In this document: piece by piece, positions 1 through 8,399 of the stretch
Layout of the letters: every line of letters begins with the position of its first letter
How positions within the stretch are numbered: position 1 is the first letter of the stretch
Source: Aromatoleum toluvorans
GTDB taxonomy: Bacteria; Pseudomonadota; Gammaproteobacteria; Burkholderiales; Rhodocyclaceae
Assembly (NCBI RefSeq): GCF_012910905.1
Contig: NZ_WTVN01000006.1
Span: forward strand, 98,615-162,614
Length of the DNA: 64,000 bases
Reading direction: 5' to 3'
Position numbers and translations under genes: made by a program
Notes under the pieces: generated by a model
Told to the model about the DNA's origin: nothing
Databases searched by the model: none
The model's input: the letters and a program-made list of their open reading frames with translations, nothing else

Positions 1-1020
1 TTCACGACCGAATACGGCAACGTCTCCGCGGCGTCGATCGGCGCGATCCAGCGCGGCCTGCTGGCGCTGGAGCAGGAAGGCGGCGACAGCTTCTTCGGCG
101 AGCCGATGCTGGATCTCGCCGACCTGATCCAGACCGACGGCGAGGGCCGCGGCGTGATCAACATCCTCGCGGCGGACAAGCTCTACCACTCGCCCAAGCT
201 GTATTCGACTTTCCTGCTGTGGATGCTGGCGGAGCTCTTCGAGCAGCTGCCCGAAGTCGGCGACCTGGACAAGCCCAAGCTGGTGTTCTTCTTCGACGAG
301 GCGCACCTGCTGTTCAGCGACGCGCCCAAGGCGCTGGTCGAGAAGGTCGAGCAGGTCGTGCGCCTGATCCGCTCGAAGGGCGTCGGCGTGTACTTCGTCA
401 CGCAGAACCCGCTCGACGTGCCCGAGACGGTGCTCGGCCAGCTCGGCAACCGCGTGCAGCATGCGCTGCGCGCCTTCACGCCGCGCGACCAGAAGGCGGT
501 GAAGACCGCGGCCGAAACGATGCGCGCGAACCCGGCCTTCGACGCCGCGACCGCGATCACCGAACTGGGCGTGGGCGAGGCATTGGTGTCCTTCCTCGAC
601 GACAAGGGCCGCCCGGACGTCGTCGAGCGCGCCTTCGTGATCGCACCCGCGTCGCGTCTCGGCCCGATGACGCCCGAGGAGCGCAAGGCCGCGATCCAGG
701 GCTCGGTGCTGTACGGGCATTACGAGCAGCAGCTCGACCGCGAATCGGCCTACGAGAGGTTGCGCGGGCAGGGCGGCGCCGGCACGGCCGGGACCCCCGC
801 CGGTGCGCCGGCGGGACAGGCGCCGGCAGCGCAGGCGGGCGGGGGCATGCTGGGCGGCATGAGCGACATCCTCTTCGGTTCGACCGGGCCGCGCGGCGGC
901 AAGCGCGAGGGGCTGGTCGAGGTCGCGGCAAAGACCGTCGTGCGCACGATAGGCAGTTCGGTCGGGCGCGAGATCGTGCGCGGCCTGCTCGGTTCGCTGC
1001 TGGGCGGACGCCGCCGATGA
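1..1020 (+). CDS. HerA-like helicase/ATPase, DUF853 family (C-terminal part)
   Basis: The reading frame is open from the first base of the window, so this is the C-terminal 339 residues of a longer protein. A Walker B block ([10 protein letters not shown], about residues 96-105 of the visible part) is followed by a sensor-like [10 protein letters not shown] and a basic, Gly/Ala-rich tail. This matches the DUF853 (YjgR) group of HerA/FtsK-type ATPases, usually about 500 residues; the Walker A half lies upstream of the window. Members are thought to be DNA-translocating or helicase-like ATPases, but their cellular role is poorly known. The gene ends just before the DMT transporter on the same strand. 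Confidence 0.85.
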   Translation, partial: FTTEYGNVSAASIGAIQRGLLALEQEGGDSFFGEPMLDLADLIQTDGEGRGVINILAADKLYHSPKLYSTFLLWMLAELFEQLPEVGDLDKPKLVFFFDEAHLLFSDAPKALVEKVEQVVRLIRSKGVGVYFVTQNPLDVPETVLGQLGNRVQHALRAFTPRDQKAVKTAAETMRANPAFDAATAITELGVGEALVSFLDDKGRPDVVERAFVIAPASRLGPMTPEERKAAIQGSVLYGHYEQQLDRESAYERLRGQGGAGTAGTPAGAPAGQAPAAQAGGGMLGGMSDILFGSTGPRGGKREGLVEVAAKTVVRTIGSSVGREIVRGLLGSLLGGRRR

Positions 1021-1030
1021 GGCACCGAAA

Positions 1031-1927
1031 CTGAGCGGACGGGCCTCCCCGAACCGCACCGGGCTGCTCTTCGCGACGCTCGGCGCGGTCGGATTCTCGT
1101 TCAAGGCGATCTTCGTCAAGCTCGCGTACCGCTACGGCGTCGACGCGGAGACGCTGCTCGCCCTGCGCATGGGGTTGTCGCTGCCCTTCTTCCTCGTGAT
1201 GGGGCTCGTTGCCGACCGGCGGGCCACGCACCGGCTGGGGGGCGGCGACTGGCTGTGGATGGTGGCGCTGGGTTTCTCCGGCTACTACCTGTCGAGCTAC
1301 CTCGACTTCCTCGGCCTGCGTTACATCACCGCGGCGCTCGAACGCCTGATCCTGTTCCTCTATCCGACGCTCGTGATCCTCCTGTCGGCGCTGTTCCTCG
1401 CGAAACCGATCGGCCGGCGCACGCTGGCGGCGCTGGCGTTGTGCTACGCGGGCATCGGCCTCGCCGTCGGACACGACCTCCACGTCGCGGGCGAGGCGCG
1501 CGACGTCGCCATGGGCGGCGCCCTGGTGTTCGCCAGTGCGCTCTTCTACGCGCTGTACCTGATGGGCAACGGCCAGGTCGTCGGCCGCCTCGGGGCGATG
1601 CGTGTGACCGCCTTCGCGACCAGCGTCGCGTGCGTGCTGTGCATCGGGCAGTTCCTCGTGCTGCGGCCGGTGTCCGCGCTCGACCTGCCCTGGCAGGTGT
1701 ACGCGCTCGGCGCCGCGATGGCCCTGATGTCGACCGTCGCCCCGGTGTGGCTGGTATCGGAGGCGATCCGCCGCCTCGGCGCCGGGCCGGTCTCGCTGAT
1801 GGGCTCGCTGGGGCCGGTCGTCACGATCTTCCTCGGCTGGCTGCTGCTCGACGAGGCGCTCGGCGTGTCGCAGCTCGCCGGCGCGGCCCTGGTGATCGCG
1901 GGCGTGCTGGTCATGGCGCGGCGCTGA
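1031..1927 (+). CDS. DMT-superfamily (EamA) transporter
   Basis: A multi-spanning inner-membrane protein of the drug/metabolite transporter superfamily with two EamA repeats, usually about 290-300 residues with ten membrane segments. The first obvious ATG is at 1169, but the frame stays open upstream and codes the normal first membrane helix (GLLFATLGAVGFSF, from 1061). The true start must therefore lie before 1061. No ATG, GTG or TTG occurs there in frame after the stop of the preceding gene; CTG at 1031 is the best candidate and gives 298 residues. The C-terminal repeat ends in the typical LLLDEALGVSQLAGAALVI-type segment. The substrate cannot be told from sequence. Confidence 0.75.
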   Translation: MSGRASPNRTGLLFATLGAVGFSFKAIFVKLAYRYGVDAETLLALRMGLSLPFFLVMGLVADRRATHRLGGGDWLWMVALGFSGYYLSSYLDFLGLRYITAALERLILFLYPTLVILLSALFLAKPIGRRTLAALALCYAGIGLAVGHDLHVAGEARDVAMGGALVFASALFYALYLMGNGQVVGRLGAMRVTAFATSVACVLCIGQFLVLRPVSALDLPWQVYALGAAMALMSTVAPVWLVSEAIRRLGAGPVSLMGSLGPVVTIFLGWLLLDEALGVSQLAGAALVIAGVLVMARR

Positions 1928-1999
1928 CGCCCGTTCGCGGCAACTCGCGGGGAGCGGGGGCTGTCCAACCGGGCATCACCACTCGCGCGAGGTCCCGCA

Positions 2000-2296
2000 A
2001 TGACGCCAGAATCCGTCGAGTCCCTGATTGCCGAGATCGAGGCCGAGGAGCATATCGACTTCGGCGACCTCGCCATCGGCGAGGAGGAGGCGCGCAGCCT
2101 CATGGCGCGCCATTTCTGCGACATCGACCGCCGGCTCGCCGAGCACGGCCTGAGCGCGGAGAGCCGGCTGGAGGTGATGGCGGCCATCGCGGCGCACACG
2201 ATGGTCGAGAACCTGGTGCTGCATCTGGGGCGCCTGCGCGGCGCCGCGGCGAAGGCGGATTTCCGTGCGTGGATGCGCCGCCACGGCATGTCCTGA
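2000..2296 (+). CDS. Small protein of unknown function (98 aa)
   Basis: An acidic N-terminal half (EIEAEEHIDFGDLAIGEEEA) is followed by an amphipathic helical region rich in Arg and Ala, with no signal peptide and no membrane segment. A GAGG ribosome binding site lies about 8 bases before the ATG. Codon use has the third-position GC bias of its neighbours, which supports a real gene. It lies alone between the DMT transporter and the convergent metF, with a palindromic repeat after its stop. I do not recognise the family. Confidence 0.6.
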   Translation: MTPESVESLIAEIEAEEHIDFGDLAIGEEEARSLMARHFCDIDRRLAEHGLSAESRLEVMAAIAAHTMVENLVLHLGRLRGAAAKADFRAWMRRHGMS

Positions 2297-2315
2297 ACGT
2301 CGGGAGAAGATCGTT

Positions 2316-2383
2316 GCGGGCGGTTCCGCCGCGAGACTGCCGGATCGTGCGATCGGCAGTCTCGCGACGGAAGCCGCTCCCGC
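2316..2383. repeat. REP-like intergenic palindrome (family 1)
   Basis: A near-perfect palindrome between two convergent genes. The inner stem is 13 bp (CGCGAGACTGCCG / CGGCAGTCTCGCG) and the arms continue outward imperfectly with GCGGGCGGTTCCGC against GCGGAAGCCGCTCCCGC-type sequence. Read on the minus strand it begins GCGGGAGCGGCTTCC, the head typical of the REP sequences of Pseudomonas, Stenotrophomonas and relatives. It may also end transcription of both neighbours, although there is no T-run. Confidence 0.7.
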
Positions 2384-2404
2384 AGGAGTGGGCCGGCCCT
2401 CCGC

Positions 2405-3238
2405 TCACACCAGCTTGAGACGCTCGCAGATGGCCGTCGTGAGGCCGGCCTGGTTCATGCTGTAGAAGTGCAGGCCGGGGGCGCCGGCGGCGATCAGCCT
2501 TTCGCACAGTTCGGTCACCACGTCGAGGCCGAAGGCGCGGATGGACTCCGCGTCGTCGCCGAAGGCCTCGAACTTCCGGCGCATCCAGCGCGGGAGCTCC
2601 GCGCCGCACGCGTCCGAGAAGCGCGCCAGCTTGTAGAAGCTGACGATCGGCATGATCCCCGGCACGATGGGGATGTCGACGCCCATCGCACGCACCTCGT
2701 CGACGAAATGCAGGTACGCGTCGGTATTGTAGAAGTACTGCGTGATCGCCGAATTCGCGCCCGCGTCCGCCTTGCGCTTGAACGCCTTCAGGTCGTCCCG
2801 CGGGCTCTTCGCCTGCGGGTGCCATTCCGGGTAGGCCGCAACCTCGATGCGGAAGCGGTCGCCGGTCTCGGTGCGGATGAATTCCACCAGCTCGTTGGCG
2901 TAGCGGAACTCGCCCGGATCGCCCACGCCCGACGGCAGGTCGCCGCGTAGCGCGACGATGCGGCGGATGCCCGCGGCCGCGTAGTCGGCGAGGATCTCGC
3001 GGATGCCCGCGCGCGTCGAGCCGATGCACGACAGGTGCGGCGCCGCCTCGAAGCCCTGCGCGGCGATCTCCTTCACGGTCGCGAAGGTGCGCTCGCGCGT
3101 CGAGCCGCCGGCGCCGTAGGTCACCGAGAAGAACGCGGGCTTGAGGCGCGCGAGCTTGTCGCGCGTCGCCCGCAGCTTCTCGACGCCGTCGGGCGTCTGC
3201 GGCGGAAAGAACTCGATCGAAAGTTCAGGCTTGTGCAT
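2405..3238 (-). CDS. metF: Methylenetetrahydrofolate reductase
   Basis: Reduces 5,10-methylene-THF to 5-methyl-THF with FAD, supplying the methyl group for methionine synthesis. The protein (277 residues) starts with MHKPELSIEFFPPQTPDG, containing the family EFFPP motif, followed by FSVTYGAGGSTRERT and LRGDLPSGVGDPGEF, both characteristic of MetF. Length is close to the E. coli enzyme (296). It follows ahcY by 12 bases with a GAGG ribosome binding site, so the two genes form one transcript under the SAH riboswitch upstream of ahcY. Confidence 0.96.
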   Translation of the reverse strand: MHKPELSIEFFPPQTPDGVEKLRATRDKLARLKPAFFSVTYGAGGSTRERTFATVKEIAAQGFEAAPHLSCIGSTRAGIREILADYAAAGIRRIVALRGDLPSGVGDPGEFRYANELVEFIRTETGDRFRIEVAAYPEWHPQAKSPRDDLKAFKRKADAGANSAITQYFYNTDAYLHFVDEVRAMGVDIPIVPGIMPIVSFYKLARFSDACGAELPRWMRRKFEAFGDDAESIRAFGLDVVTELCERLIAAGAPGLHFYSMNQAGLTTAICERLKLV

Positions 3239-3250
3239 GACGCACCTCGA

Positions 3251-4678
<1,428 letters not shown>

Positions 4679-4736
4679 GTGAACTCCTTGAACGTGTGGC
4701 CGGGAAGGGGTGCTGCGGGTGGACTCACCTCGTCAC

Positions 4737-4753
4737 CCCGTGCCCGGCACGGG
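4737..4753 (-). promoter_or_regulatory. Hairpin between SAH aptamer and ahcY ribosome binding site
   Basis: Seven-base perfect stem (CCCGTGC / GCACGGG) with a 3-base loop, located just after the SAH aptamer in the leader RNA. It is probably part of the expression platform. There is no T-run, which argues against an intrinsic terminator and for control of translation. Confidence 0.5.
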
Positions 4754-4757
4754 TTAA

Positions 4758-4814
4758 GGTGAGCGCAGTTCCGGATAGCCGAGCCTGGGACGAAGGTCTC
4801 GCAGCGCTCCTCGG
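4758..4814 (-). promoter_or_regulatory. S-adenosylhomocysteine (SAH) riboswitch
   Basis: Read on the minus strand this segment begins CCGAGGAGCGCTGCGA, continues with CCCAGGCTCGG, and ends GCGCTCACC. These are the conserved blocks of the SAH riboswitch: the CCGAG/CTCGG stem, the GCGCTGC core, and the GCGCTCA strand that forms the pseudoknot. In known cases SAH binding switches expression on, so SAH accumulation would induce ahcY and metF. It starts only about 10 bases after a TATAAT box. Confidence 0.92.
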
Positions 4815-4823
4815 CAGAAGCGG

Positions 4824-4829
4824 ATTATA
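4824..4829 (-). promoter_or_regulatory. Promoter -10 box for ahcY-metF
   Basis: A perfect TATAAT on the minus strand, about 10 bases before the SAH aptamer. A possible -35 (TTGCGG) is 19 bases further upstream, slightly long, so the -10 is the firm part of the call. Confidence 0.65.
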
Positions 4830-4865
4830 GCGTACGCACTGCCGGATGCCGCAAGGCGCCGCCGG

Positions 4866-5381
4866 TCAACTGCCCTGCAGCGAATCGATCAGGCTGAAGA
4901 GCCGCTTGTAGAAGTCCGGGTCTGAGATCGTCTCCTCGCCGACCTTGATCAGCGCCTCCTTGTCGGCGGTCCACGGCAGCGAAATGGAGCCGATGCCCGC
5001 GACGCCGACACCGGCGCTCGTCGCCGCGGACTTCAGCTCGTAGCGCGTCTGCAGCGCGTTCGCGTAGATCGCGGTGCCGACGTTGCTGGGCAGGCACACC
5101 AGCGTGATGTCGAGCGTCATGCCGTAGTTGGCCTTCGGCAGGAAGAACTTCTCGCCCTTGATGCGCGTCGCCTTGGTCGCGTCGACCTGGTAACCCTGGC
5201 TCAGCAGCGCGCGCTTGGCCACCTCGCACGCGGCATCCGGGTCGCGGGTGCTCCAGGTGACGAAGGGCGATTCGGCGGAGAAGCTCTCGCCCTCGTAGGC
5301 GGCGGGAGGGGGCGCGGAGGCGCAGCCGGCGAGCAGCAGTCCCGAAAGCAGGACAGGAAGGCGACGCGCGGGATGAAGCAT
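4866..5381 (-). CDS. Outer-membrane-type lipoprotein, probably DUF2242 family
   Basis: The open frame extends upstream, but the ATG at 5381 gives a clean lipoprotein signal: [20 protein letters not shown], with lipobox LLAGC and the acylated Cys at residue 20. After the lipobox come a Pro/Ala linker and a soluble domain with a Cys near [20 protein letters not shown]. The pattern resembles the DUF2242 lipoproteins of betaproteobacteria, whose function is unknown. The mature protein is about 150 residues. It is transcribed away from the cold-shock gene; a TAATAT box at 5414-5419 (minus strand) could be its -10. The family name is from memory of its features and not certain. Confidence 0.75.
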   Translation of the reverse strand: MLHPARRLPVLLSGLLLAGCASAPPPAAYEGESFSAESPFVTWSTRDPDAACEVAKRALLSQGYQVDATKATRIKGEKFFLPKANYGMTLDITLVCLPSNVGTAIYANALQTRYELKSAATSAGVGVAGIGSISLPWTADKEALIKVGEETISDPDFYKRLFSLIDSLQGS

Positions 5382-5752
5382 GGGGTAAATCCGGAGTGGG
5401 GGTGCGAGAATGGATATTAGAGCATCCCGGGGGCTCGCGGTTCGGCGATACAGGTTCCTCTCGCCCCTTGCTTCAGGCGCTGCAAGCCATGCACGAGGCG
5501 GGATGTAACGATGCCCTCCGGCGGGACGCGCCGGGCTCCGGCCGCACAGCGAAAAATGTAAGAATTCATATTTTGTTTGCAAGACCGGGCAATGCAGTCC
5601 ATAGTGCGCCCAGCGATCTTCAAGTAGCACAGTTGTTTGTCTGGTTCGGTCTCTGCTGTTGTTTCTGCGGTACTCCATCCTCTGCATCCTGCCGTCTTGA
5701 CCTTCGCCCGCGCCTTAGGGCAATTTTTTCAGTTTTTCAGGATATTCAAGAC
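5382..5752 (+). promoter_or_regulatory. Divergent intergenic region and cold-shock leader
   Basis: 371 bases without a gene between the lipoprotein and csp. A plausible sigma-70 promoter reading toward csp is TTGCAA (5577-5582), 17-base spacer, CATAGT (5600-5605), which would give a leader RNA of about 140 bases. Long leaders are normal for cspA-type genes, where they act as temperature-sensitive structures. The last part is T-rich. Apart from a purine-rich site before csp I see no further element. Confidence 0.4.
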
Positions 5753-5959
5753 ATGGCAGCAGGTACTGTGAAGTGGTTCAACGACGCCAAGGGCTTCGGT
5801 TTCATCACCCCGGAAAACGGCGGTGACGATCTCTTCGCCCATTTTTCCGCGATTCAAGGGTCTGGCTTCAAGACCCTGGCCGAAGGTCAGCGTGTCACTT
5901 TCGACATCACGACCGGCCCGAAGGGTCAGCAGGCGTCGAACATCCGCGCGGCTGACTAA
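5753..5959 (+). CDS. Cold-shock protein (CspA family)
   Basis: A 68-residue single cold-shock domain. It starts [20 protein letters not shown] and contains both nucleic-acid-binding motifs, KGFGFI (RNP1) and DLFAHFSAI (RNP2), close to consensus. Such proteins bind single-stranded RNA, melt structure and can act as antiterminators. The ATG at 5753 was chosen over upstream in-frame codons because the family always begins here, and AGGAT precedes it. An intrinsic terminator follows, then infA. Confidence 0.95.
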   Translation: MAAGTVKWFNDAKGFGFITPENGGDDLFAHFSAIQGSGFKTLAEGQRVTFDITTGPKGQQASNIRAAD

Positions 5960-6043
5960 GCCCGCGCCGGCGCGGCAACCGTGCCGCGCCCCGGTCCCTG
6001 GCGGGACCGGGATCCCGGAATCCGTTCCGGAACGCATCCCCGA

Positions 6044-6077
6044 AAGGCCTGGCACAAGCCCGGCCTTTTCTTTTTTT
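6044..6077 (+). terminator. Intrinsic terminator between csp and infA
   Basis: Stem AAGGCC / GGCCTT with two more G-C pairs after one mismatch, a 6-base loop, then TTTTCTTTTTTT. It ends the csp transcript; infA begins only about 25 bases later, so infA is expressed by readthrough or from a start site not visible here. Confidence 0.85.
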
Positions 6078-6100
6078 CATCTTTCCCCGGAGAAACTGTC

Positions 6101-6361
6101 ATCGCCAAGGAAGAACTGATCGAAATGGGTGGCGTAGTGACCGAAGTCCTGCCCGATGCCCGATTCCGTGTGACCCTGGACAACGGTCACGACCTTGTGG
6201 CGTATTCCGCAGGCAAGATGCGCAAACACCACATCCGCATCCTGTGCGGCGACAAGGTTTCGCTGGAACTGTCGCCCTACGACCTGAGCAAGGGGCGCAT
6301 CACGTTCCGCCACATCGAAGGTCGTGGCCCGGTGAGCCCGCAGCAGCGGCGCCGTCGCTGA
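6101..6361 (+). CDS. infA: Translation initiation factor IF-1
   Basis: An OB-fold S1-like protein of about 86 residues: [20 protein letters not shown], then [10 protein letters not shown] and [13 protein letters not shown], all family signatures. It helps start-site selection at the 30S A site. The C-terminal extension ([13 protein letters not shown]) is typical of the extra IF-1 found near csp genes in betaproteobacteria. No ATG, GTG or TTG lies at the expected start. ATC at 6101 gives the normal N-terminus (fMet-Ala-Lys-Glu) and has GGAG (6089-6092) 8 bases before it. The first in-frame ATG, 6125, would cut off eight conserved residues. Confidence 0.88.
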   Translation: MAKEELIEMGGVVTEVLPDARFRVTLDNGHDLVAYSAGKMRKHHIRILCGDKVSLELSPYDLSKGRITFRHIEGRGPVSPQQRRRR

Positions 6362-6461
6362 AACTTTTTTCTGCCTGGAACAATTCGCGCTCGTCGACTG
6401 TTTGAGTTGAGCGTGCGCCGCGCCTGCGGGCACGTCCTTCCCCGACGACGAGGATTTTTCC

Positions 6462-6956
6462 ATGAGCAAACGATTTCCCATGCTGATCGGCGCGCTGGTT
6501 TGCGCCGCGACATCGGCCTTTGCCGTTGAGCCAGCCCCCAACGGCATCACGCTGCCCGAAGGCTACCGCCAGTGGCAGGTGCTGGCCGTGCATCAGCGCT
6601 CGGACAACACCACGCTGCGTGCCGTGCTCGGCAACGACGCCGCCGTGAAGGCGGTGCGCGAAGGCAAGACCAATCCGTGGCCGGACGGCGCCGTGCTCGG
6701 CAAGCTGGTGTGGAAGGGGGTGAAGCACGATCGCTGGGAAACGGCGCTGGCGCCGGGCGATTTCGTGCATGCCGAGTTCATGGTCAAGGACAGCGCCAGG
6801 TACCCCGCGACCGGCGGCTGGGGCTTCGCGCGCTGGGTCGGCATGGCGCAGAAGCCCTACGGCACCGACGCGAACTTCGTGCAGGAGTGCTTCAACTGCC
6901 ATCAGCCGGTGAAGGATCGCGACTTCGTCTTCACCCATCCGGCCCAGCTGCCCTGA
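6462..6956 (+). CDS. Cytochrome P460 family protein
   Basis: A 164-residue secreted haem protein. A Sec signal peptide (MSKRFPMLIGALVCAATSAFA) comes first, then a domain containing GITLPEGYRQWQVL, TNPWPDGAVLGKL and GGWGFARWVG, which are marks of the cytochrome P460 fold. The c-type haem site CFNCH lies near the C-terminus. In ammonia oxidisers P460 oxidises hydroxylamine to N2O or NO; many other bacteria have relatives of untested activity. It stands alone with its own GAGG ribosome binding site, between infA and the convergent metK. A role in nitrogen-oxide or hydroxylamine detoxification is inference. Confidence 0.85.
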   Translation: MSKRFPMLIGALVCAATSAFAVEPAPNGITLPEGYRQWQVLAVHQRSDNTTLRAVLGNDAAVKAVREGKTNPWPDGAVLGKLVWKGVKHDRWETALAPGDFVHAEFMVKDSARYPATGGWGFARWVGMAQKPYGTDANFVQECFNCHQPVKDRDFVFTHPAQLP

Positions 6957-7003
6957 GCGACACGGCGGACGCCCGCGGGCGCTGACCGCCCCGGCGCGCG
7001 CCG

Positions 7004-7032
7004 CATCGCGGGGCGGCATGCGCCCCGCGATG
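7004..7032. terminator. Bidirectional hairpin between cytochrome P460 gene and metK
   Basis: A perfect 12-bp stem (CATCGCGGGGCG / CGCCCCGCGATG) with a 5-base loop, placed between two convergent genes. No strong T-run on either side, so termination strength is uncertain. Confidence 0.65.
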
Positions 7033-7039
7033 AGGCGTG

Positions 7040-8206
7040 TTACAGCCCGGCGTCGGCGCGCAGCGCGGCGGCCTTGTCGGTGTTCTCCCACGTGAACTCC
7101 GGCTCGTCACGGCCGAAGTGGCCATAGGCGGCGGTCTTGCTGTAAATGGGGCGCAGCAGGTCCAGTTCCTGGATGATCGCCTTCGGCCGCAGGTCGAAGT
7201 GGCGCCGGATCAACTCGACGATCTTCTCGTCGGCGACCTTGCCGGTGCCGAAGGTGTTGACCATCAGCGACACCGGCTTCGCGACGCCGATCGCGTAGGC
7301 GACCTGCACTTCGCAGCGCTCGGCGAGGCCCGCGGCGACGATGTTCTTCGCCACCCAGCGGCCGGCGTAGGCCGCCGAACGGTCGACCTTGGACGGGTCC
7401 TTGCCGGAGAACGCGCCGCCGCCGTGGTGGGCCGCGCCGCCGTAGGTGTCGACGATGATCTTGCGGCCGGTGAGGCCGCAGTCGCCGTGCGGGCCGCCGA
7501 TGACGAAGCGGCCGGTCGGGTTGATGAGGTAGCGCACGTCGCCCTGCATCAGCTCCTTCGGCAGCACCGGCTTGATGACCTCCTCGATCACCGCCTCGCT
7601 GATCTGCGCATGCGACACCTCCGGGCTGTGCTGCGTCGACACCACCACGGTGTCGATCGCGACCGGCTTGCCGTCGACGTACTTCACGGTGAGCTGGCTC
7701 TTCGCGTCCGGGCGCAGCCAGTTGAGGCGGCCGTCCTTGCGCAGCTCGGCCTGGCGCTGCATGATGCGGTGCGCATAGTAGATGGGCAGCGGCATCAGGC
7801 TCGGCGTCTCGTTGCACGCGTAGCCGAACATCAGGCCCTGGTCGCCCGCGCCCTGGTCGAGGTCGATGCCTTCGCCTTCATTCACCCCCTGGGCGATGTC
7901 CGCCGACTGGCGGTTGATCGCGGCGAGCACCGCGCAGCTCTTGTAGTCGAAGCCGATGTCGGAGTTGTCGTAGCCGATGCGGCGGATGACTTCCTGCGCG
8001 ATCTCGCGGTAATTCGGGTGCGCAGAGGTGGTGATCTCGCCGGAGATCACGACGAGGCCGGTTGACACCAGCGTCTCGCAGGCGACGCGCGCCTTCGGGT
8101 CGTCCGCGAGGATGGCGTCGAGGACGCCGTCGGACACCTGGTCCGCCACCTTGTCGGGGTGGCCTTCCGAGACCGATTCCGAGGTGAAGAGGAATTCCTT
8201 GCTCAT
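7040..8206 (-). CDS. metK: S-adenosylmethionine synthetase
   Basis: Makes SAM from methionine and ATP. The protein has 388 residues, the normal size, with the family blocks [20 protein letters not shown] near the N-terminus, [12 protein letters not shown] near residue 115 and [19 protein letters not shown] around residue 245. An AGGAG ribosome binding site lies about 6 bases from the ATG. The gene has a consensus promoter about 170 bases upstream and a leader RNA that contains an intrinsic terminator immediately before the ribosome binding site, implying attenuation. With ahcY and metF it completes much of the methyl cycle. Confidence 0.97.
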   Translation of the reverse strand: MSKEFLFTSESVSEGHPDKVADQVSDGVLDAILADDPKARVACETLVSTGLVVISGEITTSAHPNYREIAQEVIRRIGYDNSDIGFDYKSCAVLAAINRQSADIAQGVNEGEGIDLDQGAGDQGLMFGYACNETPSLMPLPIYYAHRIMQRQAELRKDGRLNWLRPDAKSQLTVKYVDGKPVAIDTVVVSTQHSPEVSHAQISEAVIEEVIKPVLPKELMQGDVRYLINPTGRFVIGGPHGDCGLTGRKIIVDTYGGAAHHGGGAFSGKDPSKVDRSAAYAGRWVAKNIVAAGLAERCEVQVAYAIGVAKPVSLMVNTFGTGKVADEKIVELIRRHFDLRPKAIIQELDLLRPIYSKTAAYGHFGRDEPEFTWENTDKAAALRADAGL

Positions 8207-8218
8207 GCACTGCTCCTG

Positions 8219-8266
8219 AAAACAAAAATCCCCGGTGCTGTCCGGCGTTGCCGGCTCCGGGGATTT
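8219..8266 (-). terminator. Intrinsic terminator/attenuator in the metK leader
   Basis: On the minus strand: AAATCCCCGG (8266-8257) pairs with CCGGGGATTT (8235-8226), enclosing an inner stem CCGGC/GCCGG, and is followed by TTTTTGTTTT. It stands directly before the AGGAG of metK. No gene on the minus strand ends upstream, so it can only act on the metK transcript. Confidence 0.85.
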
Positions 8267-8365
8267 CGTCGAGCAGGCGACGCTTTAGCAGTATTTGTTC
8301 GCCGCGACCGGTCTGGTGCGCTCGCGGCCCCGCCCTGCAAGTTGTCGTATTAACTCGGCGGGTAA
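8267..8365 (-). promoter_or_regulatory. Structured metK leader, candidate riboswitch aptamer region
   Basis: About 100 bases between the predicted transcription start and the terminator. It contains a 7-bp stem (GCCGCGA/TCGCGGC, outer ends at 8301 and 8328) with a 14-base loop, and a CGTCG/CGACG stem just before the terminator. It lacks the conserved blocks of the SAM-I, SAM-II and SAH riboswitches as I know them. A CGGGG run (8332-8328) could pair with the 5' arm of the terminator, but only over 5 bp. Confidence 0.5.
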
Positions 8366-8371
8366 GCGATA

Positions 8372-8399
8372 ATTATAGCTTCCGAATTCAGTCGGTCAA
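8372..8399 (-). promoter_or_regulatory. Sigma-70 promoter of metK
   Basis: TTGACC (8399-8394), 16-base spacer, perfect TATAAT (8377-8372). The predicted start is near 8365, giving a leader of about 160 bases. The -35 box touches the ATG of the divergent acyltransferase gene. Confidence 0.85.

Noticed and set aside
8267..8365. SAM-II riboswitch in the metK leader
   Set aside because: A GCTAAAG element faintly recalls the 3' part of SAM-II, but the P1 loop sequence and pseudoknot partners do not fit.
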